Positions 23,487 to 33,509 of a stretch of DNA of 64,000 nucleotides are shown here, piece by piece; the first letter of the stretch is position 1, and the number at the start of each line of letters is the position of its first letter. Made by a program: the position numbers and the translations under genes. The notes under the pieces are model-generated. The model ran no database searches and was not told the origin of the DNA. It was given only the letters and a program-made list of their open reading frames with translations. The stretch is from Papaver somniferum (taxonomy: Eukaryota; Streptophyta; Magnoliopsida; Ranunculales; Papaveraceae), in assembly GCF_003573695.1 (NCBI RefSeq), contig NC_039361.1, positions 38,113,393-38,177,392 of the forward strand, read 5' to 3'.

Positions 23487-24977
23487 CTAAAGGAAACCCT
23501 TCTCTTTTCAGCTTCGAATTGCATCACCAAACATCTCCTCCAAATTATATTTGAACTGAAATCCCATACTCAACAGCTTATCTGAGGACAGATGAACTGG
23601 CTTTTCTTCCTCAATTTCCTTTAGTAAACTGATAATTCAGTAATAAAAAACAATAAGATTAAGTACCCAAAGTAGAATAAAAAAGAAGATGGTGAAAAAT
23701 AAGAAGAAAACTCACTCAGTTGGTAATTGAAATTCCGGATACTTCTCGGCTATAAATTTAGCCACATCATGTATTGTAAAATCAACTGAAGAACAAATAT
23801 GTCTTCCTTTTGCACTTTGGCATTCAAAAAGAAATATCTATGCTGAAGCAACATCATCTATATGTACTGCATTTGTAGGTTTAAGACGGATCATCTTCGT
23901 CCTGTCACCTGGTCATATAAACAAAACACGAAGTATAAATTTGTGCACATGATAATTGGACAACTCTGACTGCACAAGTTCGGAGGTTTACAGAAAAATC
24001 ATACCAAAAACGAAAACATGCACGTTATGTAGGAATGTAAGTGCGTAATACGTACCCAAAATTACAGAAAGGGCCAGAGAAACACTCTCAGGAAGGTTGG
24101 GAATGATAAATGGACCAACAATCATAGAAGGAAGTATAGTAACAAGATCCAATCCATGTTCTTCAGAAAATTTCATGGCAGCTCTTTCTGTCAGAGTCTT
24201 TGAAACCACATATGCTAGACCAGCAGGAATGACATTTTCGGGTTTGCCAATGAAATGGTCAACTTCGGACCACATTGTCTCGTCAATTTCTTTTACAACT
24301 TTGAGATTACTTACCATCATTGATGCAGCTGAAGAAGATGTGTACACAACTTTTTTCACTGTTTTAGACTTCAAGCATGACTTGAGAATTCCAAGAATTC
24401 CTTCCACAGATGTCTTGAGTAATTTTTCTTGAGTGTAGGCTTGTTCAAGACCAATTCCTTGAGCAACGAGAAAGACACCGATACACCCGTCAATTGCAGC
24501 GTCAAAACTTTCGGGGGTTTCAAGATCTGCTTCAAAAATTTGGAGCTTCTCTGCAGCCTCAGGAAGGGCTTTCAGGTGGCTTACATCTTCCTTAAATTCT
24601 GTCAAGACAGAAAAGGATGGAAATGAAATTAGGGACTATCACTTTTTTTGTACATCAGCACTTGGTGCAGCAGCGGCAGTAATACCAATTCTTTTATTCA
24701 ATTAAAATGAAATTTCACCAGAAATTAGCTACTTAAATTACTACCTTAAAGGAAGGTCTAATCATTTTTAACTTTCAGTATAACTGGAAATGAAACAATG
24801 AAAACAATGAATTAGAGATGTTGATTACATACTGGGGTCAGACCGAATGGTGGTCCGAACGGAGCATCCACGTTGAAGCAATCTCATGATGAGCCAAGAT
24901 GCCAAGTATCCAGCACCACCTGTTACACATACTATCTTCCCATTTCCTTCCTGATCATTTCTGTGCTCTCCTTCCAT
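23487..24977 (-). pseudogene. Noscapine-synthase-like SDR (DFR-like extended SDR), two in-frame stops
   Basis: The family uses NAD(P) to oxidise or reduce small alcohols and ketones. Four exons can be built with GT/AG borders: 24977-24833, 24598-24056, 23908-23716, 23628-23487 (1023 nt, 341 codons). Exon 1 has the nucleotide-binding motif TGGAGYLAS (residue 19 on). Exon 2 has a TSSSAAS serine site and the catalytic YVVSK. From memory, DVSHLKALPEAAEKLQIFEA and CLKSKTVKKVVYTSS closely resemble opium poppy noscapine synthase (SDR1), which oxidises narcotine hemiacetal in the cytosol. Codon 253 in exon 3 is TAG (23838-23840) where the neighbouring paralog has His (SAHIF). Codon 334 is TGA (23508-23510), seven codons before the natural end. 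All splice sites and catalytic residues remain, so decay is recent. Sequencing error could explain one stop but hardly both. Confidence 0.85.
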
Positions 24978-25036
24978 CTCTATGAATCTCTGGTATCTCT
25001 TGTCTGGGTTGTGCTTTTTTTCATTTGTTTTGAGGA

Positions 25037-25044
25037 TTTATAAA
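25037..25044 (-). promoter_or_regulatory. Candidate TATA box of the first SDR gene
   Basis: TTTATAAA lies 60-67 bp upstream of the ATG at 24977 and would give a short leader. In the leader, codons in frame just upstream of the ATG (RYQRFIE) resemble the N-terminal extension recalled for noscapine synthase, but no upstream in-frame ATG remains. Confidence 0.4.
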
Positions 25045-25529
25045 CACAAGAAGTATGCTCTTTGAAATTTCAAAGAAGTTTCATGTTGACCAACAAATAA
25101 GATTTAATGTGGGCCACAGACTCACGATTAGACTTCAAAATAGCAAATTCATTGCAAGTTTTTCAAAGTTGGCGGCTGATAAATCATCTAATCCATATTA
25201 TGGTTGAATTGACCCTTTGAATTAGATTCTGGACACAAGTTTCTGAATAAAAAGTAAAAAAAAATGTGACAATGTTGCAAAATAGAGGGCATTTAGCTAG
25301 AGTGAGGTTTACATCCCGGACCCTTTTGAACATCATTACCATTTTTCTATATAATTTCGTGTTTGAGTGTATCGATCAGATTAAAAAAATCCGAAGACAC
25401 TGAATATACGAAGTTCTGCTCATACAAATATGACTGATGATAGCAAGTGATGAATGAAAATTCTAACAAAATAAGATGAGCTTGTTTATGCCTCTTGATG
25501 TTTATTTATACACGTAGATAAAGATGTTC
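25045..25529. other. Intergenic spacer between the two SDR genes
   Basis: About 550 bp separate the ATG of one paralog from the ancestral stop of the other. The sequence is AT-rich and no ORF, RNA gene or repeat is recognised. It must hold the promoter of the 23487-24977 gene and the 3' end of the next one. Confidence 0.5.
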
Positions 25530-26823
25530 TTAAAGGAATCCCTTGTCTTTGCAGCACTGGATTGCATCAGTGTACATTTCCTCAAAATTGTACTTGAAAC
25601 TGAATCCACAGCTTGTCCGACGCCAAATGAACTGGCTTTTCTTCTTCTGTCTCTGCCAATAATCTAACAGCAATTTTGCACATCAACAACAACAAAAAAA
25701 TCAGAGATGAAGAGTTGCAACAAATGCAGGAGCATTTAGAAATTGAGATGACTTCTTTGTACAAACTTACTCAGTTGGTAACTGAAGCTCTGGATATTTC
25801 GTGGACATAAATTTAGCAATGTCATGGATAGTAATATCAGCTGAAGAGCAAATATATCTCCCTTTTGCATTTGGGCATTCAAAAAGAAATATATGCGCTG
25901 ATGCTGCGTCGTCTATGTGTACCGCATTATTGATAGTGCTCAATAGGTTGCAGTGTTCTTTATTGCCTGGACAGAAAACCCTTCGACTGTGAGGGAAATT
26001 CAATGTGAGACGAAAGATTAAAGAGTGTGTTTTAATGTGCTTACCCAAAACCAAAGCTTGAGAGATCTTCAAACTATAGGGAAGAGAGGAAGTGAGAAAG
26101 CGTCCGACAATCATTGAAGGAAGTACACTAACAAGATCTAAACCATATTGTTCTGCAAATTGAAACATTGCCCTTTCTGTCAGTGTCTTCGATAGCGGAT
26201 ACCATTTACGGCTCTCTCGTAAGGTTTCAACTTCGGACCACATGTTCTCGTTAATCTCTTCAACATCTTTCTTGTTGCTAATGAAGAGAGCCGCAACTGC
26301 AAAAGAAGTGTAAATAACTTTTTTCACCGTTTTGGATTTCAAGCATGCCTTTAAAACTCCTATGCTTCCCAACACAGAGGTATTGATCATTTTGTCTTGC
26401 GGCTCCTCATTTTTTCTTGTAAAATCAATCGTAGGATGAGCAACATGGAATACACCAATGCATCCATCAATGACATCGTCAAAACTTTCTGGTCTTTCGA
26501 GATCTGCAATGAAGACTTGCAGCTTATCCCCTGATGCTTCTGGCAGGGACTTCAGGTGGCTAACTTGTCCTTCAAAAGCAAATAAAACACAAGTTGTCCT
26601 ATAAAATTGAAGCCTATCCTCAGACCAGTTATCACACTCACACACCATTAAGACAAAGGAAATGAGGATGAGAAGAGGCTGAGAGAGTCATATATGTACC
26701 GGTGTCAGACCGGACGGTGGTCCTAACAGTGTATCCATGTTCAAGGAGGCTCTTGATGAGCCATGCCGCAAAGTATCCTGCTCCTCCTGTAACACATACT
26801 ATTCCTTTGTTCTCCTTTTCCAT
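25530..26823 (-). pseudogene. Second noscapine-synthase-like SDR, frameshifted in the last exon
   Basis: Same four-exon layout and intron phases as its neighbour: 26823-26700, 26569-26045, 25966-25771, 25663-25582 (927 nt, 308 codons as it stands). It has [12 protein letters not shown] (nucleotide binding), YTSFAVAALF and the catalytic motif YPLSK, with a shorter loop before YPLSK than the first copy. Exon 3 keeps SAHIF, where the first copy has a stop. In exon 4, AAGCTGTGGATTC aligns to AAGCTGTTGAGTATGGGATTT of the first copy, an 8-bp deletion. The frame shifts to a stop at 25582-25584. The displaced ancestral C-terminus (NFEEMYTDAI..., KDKGFL) is still readable to TAA at 25530-25532. Loss of about 25 C-terminal residues may or may not abolish activity, so a truncated active enzyme is possible. 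The relation to alkaloid metabolism is inferred. Confidence 0.83.
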
Positions 26824-27943
26824 TGATACCTCTTATCTTATCTCTTGTCTATCTTAAGTTTGATTTCAGTTCTTAATTTCATCTCTCCAATTAAACAAAA
26901 ACTCAAATAATTTTAGATAGGCATCTCTCATTGAAATGCACTTTACCCTCGTATTCCACCTTTGTTAATTATTCTCCCCACTCACTTTTTAATAAAGACA
27001 GTTTAGCTTATGATAACAGGCATTAACTGAAATGGAATCCCATAATTGATTTCAGCTTTGCCACTAAATTATTTTGAAAATTACTACATAGATTAATCAT
27101 GAGTTACTCAAATTTTGAGACGACTTTATCCAAATTTTGCAAGATGCAGGAGGAGGTCAATGTTGACAAACATCGGCATTCGTCAACTTATAGTACAATA
27201 CTTTTGCTGTCAATCCAAGAAAGAAGATCCGTATTAAGATCTGGCTCGCAAAATAAGAGTTGCATATTTCACAAGATAGTGATACAAGCTTAGTACAGCA
27301 GAGGGTGTGCCGTTGCTGCTACTTCGACACTAGGCCGGTACTGGAAACACAACTTTTTCTTTAGAGTAAAAGATCCGAATTCTATTGAAGCCAATTTTGG
27401 GAGAACTGCGTTTGCAAGTAATCATTTCAACCCCTAGACAATTGAAATTTCGTTGACTCTATTTTCTGCTTTGTGAAACAATTCAAGGAACTAGCCAACA
27501 CTGATGATAGGTCTAGTCACCTAGATCACTAGTTGCTAGTAACAATATTGTATGTACTAACTATCAGTGTCGTCCATTCCAAGTGGGTGCCAATATTGGA
27601 CCCTCTCTTGCTAAAATCAGGCAAGCCATAGGCTTGTGTCAGATTCAAAGCCGACCTAGTTTGGACCAGCCACAACCTAAACAACTTAAATGATTTTGAA
27701 TGGCCCGTAGGAGGTTCTACAGATGACCACCTGAATTCATATGCATCCTAATTTACAGATCATAAAGAAAGATGAACCTCAAGAGATTTCGGGACACAAG
27801 CTCATAATTCTTTAGAAATGGCTCGTAAACGGAAAAAAAAAATAATACTAACAAGCGAAAGCCGAAATATTATTACAAGCAAACCCAAAGTAGACCAAAA
27901 AAGCAAGAAGATTAAAAACTCTGATTCCTATAGATTCCAGTTT
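26824..27943. other. Intergenic region without recognised genes
   Basis: It lies upstream of the second SDR and downstream of the IRKI-like gene. No clear TATA box is seen before 26823. AT-rich text with short A runs near 27830-27845 (TTTCCGTTTACG on the minus strand) may include the 3' UTR of the 27944-29443 gene. No repeat family seen elsewhere in the window occurs here. Confidence 0.5.
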
Positions 27944-29443
27944 CTAGTATGTTGATTCTTGAGTGTTGCTATACCTGCAAATAACCTTGCATTTAACCAC
28001 ATTATTATAAACATAGAAACCGGGTGCAACCATAATACGAACCATATCTGGAACTAATTTTCGAGCTTTATCGCCACCCATATCCTCCATATAAAGCCCA
28101 TCGAATTTAACATCTTTATCCACTCTAAAAATTGGCAAACTTGGATGCACGGAACAAGCCAATAAGTGTACCAACCAAACACTTTTCGCCGCACCGAAAA
28201 ACGCTTGCAATAACGGTTCCGGCCACGCTCTATTCCAACCCAACATCGCCACGATCTCACTCATTTTACGATCACAAAACCGGCTAAAATCTTCACTAAA
28301 ATGTCTTGTCCCTTTAGTCAAAACCTCATCCCAGCACAACCCTTGTAAAGCCGTAAACGATGCGTAATTCCCTTCACATTTTTCAATCGGGTTCAGAATC
28401 GGATCCGAACCGTTTTTCTGAAAACTAGTTCCTTCAAAATCTTCATAAAAAGCTCTGTTTAAAAGGGCTTCTAAATAAAATAACAGACTTCTGGGGTTCT
28501 TAGTAAAAGAAATATTTACATCGTAAGGCTGTAAAAGTAAAGAAATCCTTTCGTAGATTTTAACCCCCATTTGCCTGAGTTGAAGAGTTAAAGATCGGCT
28601 TAAAACTCGTACTGATGATCTAGATTCTGCAACTGAGTTAACAAACGATTCAATAACCTTATCATGATGATCACCTCTTTTCATTATCGTGCGGTTCAGA
28701 AAAGTTGAATTCGTTGCTGCCGCTGCTGCTGCTGTTGCTGTAGCTGTTGCAGTAGTACTGTTACATACGTCGAGCCCTGTTTTCAATTCATTACAATAGA
28801 TCTCAAGCTTATTAAGCTTCTTCTCTAACTCATTCATGGAGTATTTTAATCTAGAAGCTTCTAGAATAGCTTCATCTCTTTTCTTAGTAGCTTGAATAAG
28901 TTTATGAGAAAGTTCCGCAACTGCAATCTTCCATTCTTCTTCTTTGATTGTTGTTGTTGATGATGTTTCAGATTTAGGACTTTTCTTGGTCAAATTTGAA
29001 ATAATTGATTTGAAAATACCTCCATTAGGACTAGGATTTGCTGATGACGATGAAGATTTGTTGTTCATATCATATGGAATTACAGAGATTTTATCTCTAG
29101 ATGTTGGACGACACTTGTTACATGAAACAGTACGATCATCCGGGTCAATATCTGGGTGTGGATTGTTCTTTTTTCTAGTTGAGTTTTTCTGGTGAAGTGG
29201 TGTTGCTGTATGTTGAAATGCTGGTGCCGGTGATGGTGATGACATATTATTTTTTGGTCTTGGTGGTTTCGGTTTATCTTGTTTCGTTTGAGTTTCAGGT
29301 TTCGAATCTTTCGATTTCATTTCTTCTTGATGTTTCGTTTGAGTTTGATTTTCTTCGTCTTCTTCAACAACTTCAGGGAAACAGAGAGGAGTTTGTGGAG
29401 GAGGTGGTGGTGGTGAAACAGAATTTGAAGATGAAGAAGGCAT
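27944..29443 (-). CDS. IRK-interacting-protein-like (DUF641/GIL1-related) protein, 499 aa, single exon
   Basis: An uninterrupted 499-codon frame. The N-terminus is low-complexity (Ser, Pro, Lys, Gln; PPPPPP at 12-17). A conserved patch CNKCRPTSRDKISVIPYD lies near residues 109-126. A helical DUF641-type region (EEEWKIAVAELSHKLIQATK, then LEKKLNKLEIYCNEL) spans about 170-222 and looks coiled-coil. A short Ala/Thr run, encoded by GCT/GCA repeats, follows. The C-terminal half (SRSLTLQLRQMGVKIYERIS, WPEPLLQAFFGAAKSVWLVH, VAPGFYVYN) matches plant IRKI/GIL1-type proteins. Known members act with the receptor-like kinase IRK or downstream of phytochrome in gravitropism; the role here is inferred by family. 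No signal peptide or membrane segment is seen. It is the only apparently intact host gene in the window. Confidence 0.88.
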   Translation of the reverse strand: MPSSSSNSVSPPPPPPQTPLCFPEVVEEDEENQTQTKHQEEMKSKDSKPETQTKQDKPKPPRPKNNMSSPSPAPAFQHTATPLHQKNSTRKKNNPHPDIDPDDRTVSCNKCRPTSRDKISVIPYDMNNKSSSSSANPSPNGGIFKSIISNLTKKSPKSETSSTTTIKEEEWKIAVAELSHKLIQATKKRDEAILEASRLKYSMNELEKKLNKLEIYCNELKTGLDVCNSTTATATATAAAAAATNSTFLNRTIMKRGDHHDKVIESFVNSVAESRSSVRVLSRSLTLQLRQMGVKIYERISLLLQPYDVNISFTKNPRSLLFYLEALLNRAFYEDFEGTSFQKNGSDPILNPIEKCEGNYASFTALQGLCWDEVLTKGTRHFSEDFSRFCDRKMSEIVAMLGWNRAWPEPLLQAFFGAAKSVWLVHLLACSVHPSLPIFRVDKDVKFDGLYMEDMGGDKARKLVPDMVRIMVAPGFYVYNNVVKCKVICRYSNTQESTY

Positions 29444-32400
29444 GGTGGTTGTGGTGGTTGTGCTGAAGAAATGAAGGAGTTAATGTGAATGAAAGAGAAG
29501 GAGAATGGTAGATGAAACTGAAAGAACAGAGTTAGCACCACTGAATATGTAAATGGGGAATTTGGGTATTTGATTTTTTGAATTTGGGGTTCAGTTTTTA
29601 ATTTCATGGGCTGTTTTTCGTCGTGTTGTAATTATGATCTCACCATCCCTGGGGAGTTGATTCTTCCTTTTTCTTCTTAAATTCTGAGTTTGTTTTCTTT
29701 CTTTTTGTGATTTTGTTTCTTATTTAACTGAAAACTTTTTCCATGTACCGGTTCCAACTTTTCTTGGTTCCCGTTTTGGATAATATTGATTTGGATAGTT
29801 CAAACTTTCAAATCATCAACTAACTCAATTAGCTAACAAGTAACGAAAACATAGTTGATAGTTTATGTTGTTAATACTCGGTTTCTAGTTCTGGTTAGAA
29901 ATTTTCAAAGTTCAGCATTGTCTAGTTTTGGACACTTTCATATCGGTTTTTCAATCGATACGGCTTTCTATCTTCGAAACTAATCAAGAGATGATAATGG
30001 AAAATATATGTTGGGTAGAGCAAAATTGTCGTAACGAAGCCTCTTCGGTTAGGTCACCGGATGATCTATATAATACTCTTGTAAGGTACATTTGAGTTGG
30101 CCGATCGAGATATATAAGTCCAAGAACACCGAGTTGGCCGATCGAGATGGCGCATATATTCAAGAAGACCGTCTACCAGTTATCTACACTATAATCTCCT
30201 TCTAGAAAACAAAACCAATTGATAATTTATCTTTGAGCAACATATATGCACGCACAAGACTAAATTTATTAGTTGGTCCAACCCAATGTGGTAAATGACT
30301 AATTACACCCTTAGTACCAAATTGTATAGTAACTCCAAAGAGTAAGACGCATACATTTTTGTGTTGGTTATCGATATAGACCTCACATGCATACATCACT
30401 TGTGCATATGACTTAGCTATCAAAAACTCTGGCCTGCCTCTTCCTTCCTGCAAAGTCAGCTTGGAGTGTTGCATGTTTTCTGTATCAATATAAGGCACTC
30501 AAATATAAAGACAAAATCTCATACCCGACCAGGAAAGTCCGTGAAAGACACTCATCTCTGAATCACACCATTTTTACTGTACACTTCCGCAGTAGTTTCC
30601 AATTTTCCACTATGTTAACCTTATTACTAATTAGGTTTGAAAACAAATAAGAATTAGTTAGCAAGGGTTAATGAACTAGATGATTGATGGTCTCAATCAC
30701 CAACTTCCCGGTTCACATTCGAAATTGATTACTAGTTCAAATAGTTCGTGACTCGGTACGAACAGGTAGGATCTATCTCTCATTAAATTGGGCTTCTCTA
30801 TCAGTGGGGCCCAAGTCAAGTACATCCAGACCGAAATAGACCCTACGGAGTAGTTTCCTTGGGGGTGCAAACAATGTCCTCTTCATTTAATCACCTAAAA
30901 CACGTTGTATTAATTGCAGATTAAAAGGACCATAATCAAACACTACTAACAAAGGCCAAATGGAGAAGGATATTGCCGTAGATCATTAGTCAGTCGCCCT
31001 TAGCAGCAGGGTCACGCATCGTCATCGCAATATAACTCAAAAATGCTAGAGCAACGTGCGAGCAAAAAAAAAAAAAATTCCGATCCCAGAATACTGATTT
31101 TGTTTGCATTTAGCCCTTTGACAGGGATATGTTTATTTTCGGGACAGATTGCTAAACAAGTGTATTGGGTAGAAACATCTGTGTGCTAGCTCTGTGAAGA
31201 GGAACGTATCAAAAGGGGTAAGCATTAAAGAGGGGCATTAAAATCTGTCATCAAATCTCAGCTGCCCATATTAGTGGGATGAGACCCATATTTAATACAG
31301 AGAGGGAATAAGAAGAACAAGGCATTAGGAATGAGCAAGGGAAGCTAAGCTAAGATCGGTAGTTAAAGATAGTATGGCGTAGTACATGTGAATTCATTTA
31401 ATATTTGAAAACCAAAATTTGGAATGGTCAGGGAAAAGTCAGTCATGGTCCAAGTTTATCCTACCCCAGCACAATCAACTGGACACCGTGCATCTTTCTC
31501 TCCTGCTCTTAAGTTTTCACTTATCTCTCTCTCTGGCACTGGCACCTTACATTACCGTGTGCCTTCATCCCATATCTCTATCAAGGTTTTTGACGTGTCT
31601 GGATCGCAATTGCCTCATCAGTACTGGTGGCACATTTTGGACCCAATTTAATCATATTCATGCAGGTGAAAAGAAATTATGATAACGGCATTGGAAATAC
31701 CAAAGATGCAGCCAACATGAAATATGCAGTTGTAAAACAATTTGAGCTGTTAAGTCTTAAGTGAGCAAGCATTTGACGGGTGTTAGGTGGAAAGAATAGT
31801 ATGCAATGCTGACATGCGTACTAGTGTACCACTACTGGGACGCACAATAACAGAGACACGAATACACAGCGGCACCAAAAGTAGGAATCGAAGCAAGTTG
31901 ACATGTATTTGGATAACTAGTGCGTTTTTTTGTTTTTGGCGTTGTAGGGTTGGCGTTTGACCTTTTAGCCGTTACATAATTTGCTGTGTCTTTATCCCGA
32001 ATCAATCCGCAATGAAATCTGGTACGTGGGCCTATGCAAACAAAATAGTTCCAAATTCCAAGTTTGGCTGATTCTGCTGCTGTTGGCCATGAGAAAATTT
32101 TTGAAATTTGCACGAAACTTAGCAGGAAATCAGGTTGATATCGGTGAGGAAGGGTGGCTTTTAAATTTTTACTGCTAAAACAAGAATTATTGAACCATGG
32201 GAAACTGTAAATTTGTGCGCCAAGTCCAAAACGTTGTTCTCTGGCCCGGCATTGTTATCTGGCCTGATAATGCTAGTGGTCATCTTATAATCCTCAAGTC
32301 AACGCTAACAAAAATAAAAAAATGAAAAAAAACTACTAAAATGTTGGTTTCTTATGTCATTTGGTACGTCAATGCCACCATACAACATTTATATGTTGTT

Positions 32401-32640
32401 TAATCTTCTAATCGAACTCCACTTAAGAAGCAAGTATCCGCAGTGCCAAAGCAGTTGAAGTGGCCAACAGATGCACAATTAATTTGAGAGTGTAATGTTT
32501 GGTTTTTGAATCGATCGAATTGACCATCACAAAAAGCGGCGAGCAAGATAATAGGCCGTGATCTTTATTAATCAGGAAAGTTAACAAAGTAAACCCTGAA
32601 AACAAAAGAAATTGGGAGTGAAAGGATAGATGATTTTATC
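29444..32640. other. Unique intergenic region, no gene supported
   Basis: The part nearest 29443 must contain the 5' UTR and promoter of the IRKI-like gene; no convincing TATA box was identified. Short open frames exist (for example 30202-30498 minus, 31419-31682 plus), but none shows a known domain, codon pattern or second copy. No tRNA, rRNA or repeat shared with the rest of the window was recognised. Confidence 0.5.
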
Positions 32641-32900
32641 ACCTTAGGGAATCTACATATTCTTTTTTTCCCACTTGTTCGATATCTTCAAAAGGATGTA
32701 TTTTTGTTTGAATAGATATGTCTCTGCCAATAACCACCATTAATGCCTCTTTAAGGTGTAAGTTGGTGATGAACGGATATCTCTAAAGGATGTGAAACCT
32801 ATTATAAATATGTTTTCTTTGAAGTGTGTTATTGGATATGAAACCCCTCGTAAGGTGTATTTTGTTTTCTTCCTCTATAATGGTATCATTAGAATCATAT
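32641..32900 (+). repeat. Possible relic of another copia 5' LTR end with a primer-site-like sequence
   Basis: TATAAATATG (about 32804) is followed about 75 bp later by CTTCCTCTATAATGGTATCATTAGAATC. TGGTATCA at 32881 matches the first eight bases of the tRNA-iMet primer site, after which it diverges. The layout resembles the end of a copia LTR of another lineage. No matching second LTR or gag is visible, so this is tentative. Confidence 0.3.
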
Positions 32901-33509
32901 AAAGTGTGTTCTAGGTCGGGTCAAGTAAGTACCATCCTTGAATTAGATTACGGTGTTAGGGTTTCATTTAATCATAAAGGCATAATTCATTAACTTGTCA
33001 TACTCGTCAACTTATTTGGGAAAGGTCGAATTATATTGTCTAAAAAAATCGAAAGATCCTTGAAGTCAGGGATACACCATTCTTCCGTGTGTTTTTCATC
33101 CTCTAGTTTTAACCCAATTTTCCAACACCACTACCTACGATATTATACGGCATCCTAATCAATACCCCCAAAGTATTATCGCTATAATGAACAGGGTTTT
33201 ATTTTCCAGGACCTGAAGGATTTTCAACGGGTTTTTACAAGTCTCAATAGTCTACATTTGGTAGAAAATAGTGTCAGATTATTAAGCAGTTTCTCTAGTC
33301 GATGCATATATGCTCAAGCTGATGAATAAAGATTTCATCTTTCCGATTCGAAAAAATAAAAAAATTATGTAATCCAACTAATATGTTCCTATAGGTACCT
33401 CATACAAATCGATTTTTAAAGATTATAGGTCTATGTAATATCCCACACAAATTGATTTTTAAAGATTATAGGGGCATCTATATATGTCACGACTAATGAT
33501 ATTATACAC

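Noticed and set aside
30202..30498. 98-codon minus-strand frame in the unique intergenic region
   Set aside because: No domain, no homolog recognised and no promoter or splice context; length is within chance for AT-rich DNA.
31419..31682. Two overlapping plus-strand frames (75 and 87 codons)
   Set aside because: Neither shows a recognisable domain, and overlapping frames of this size occur by chance.
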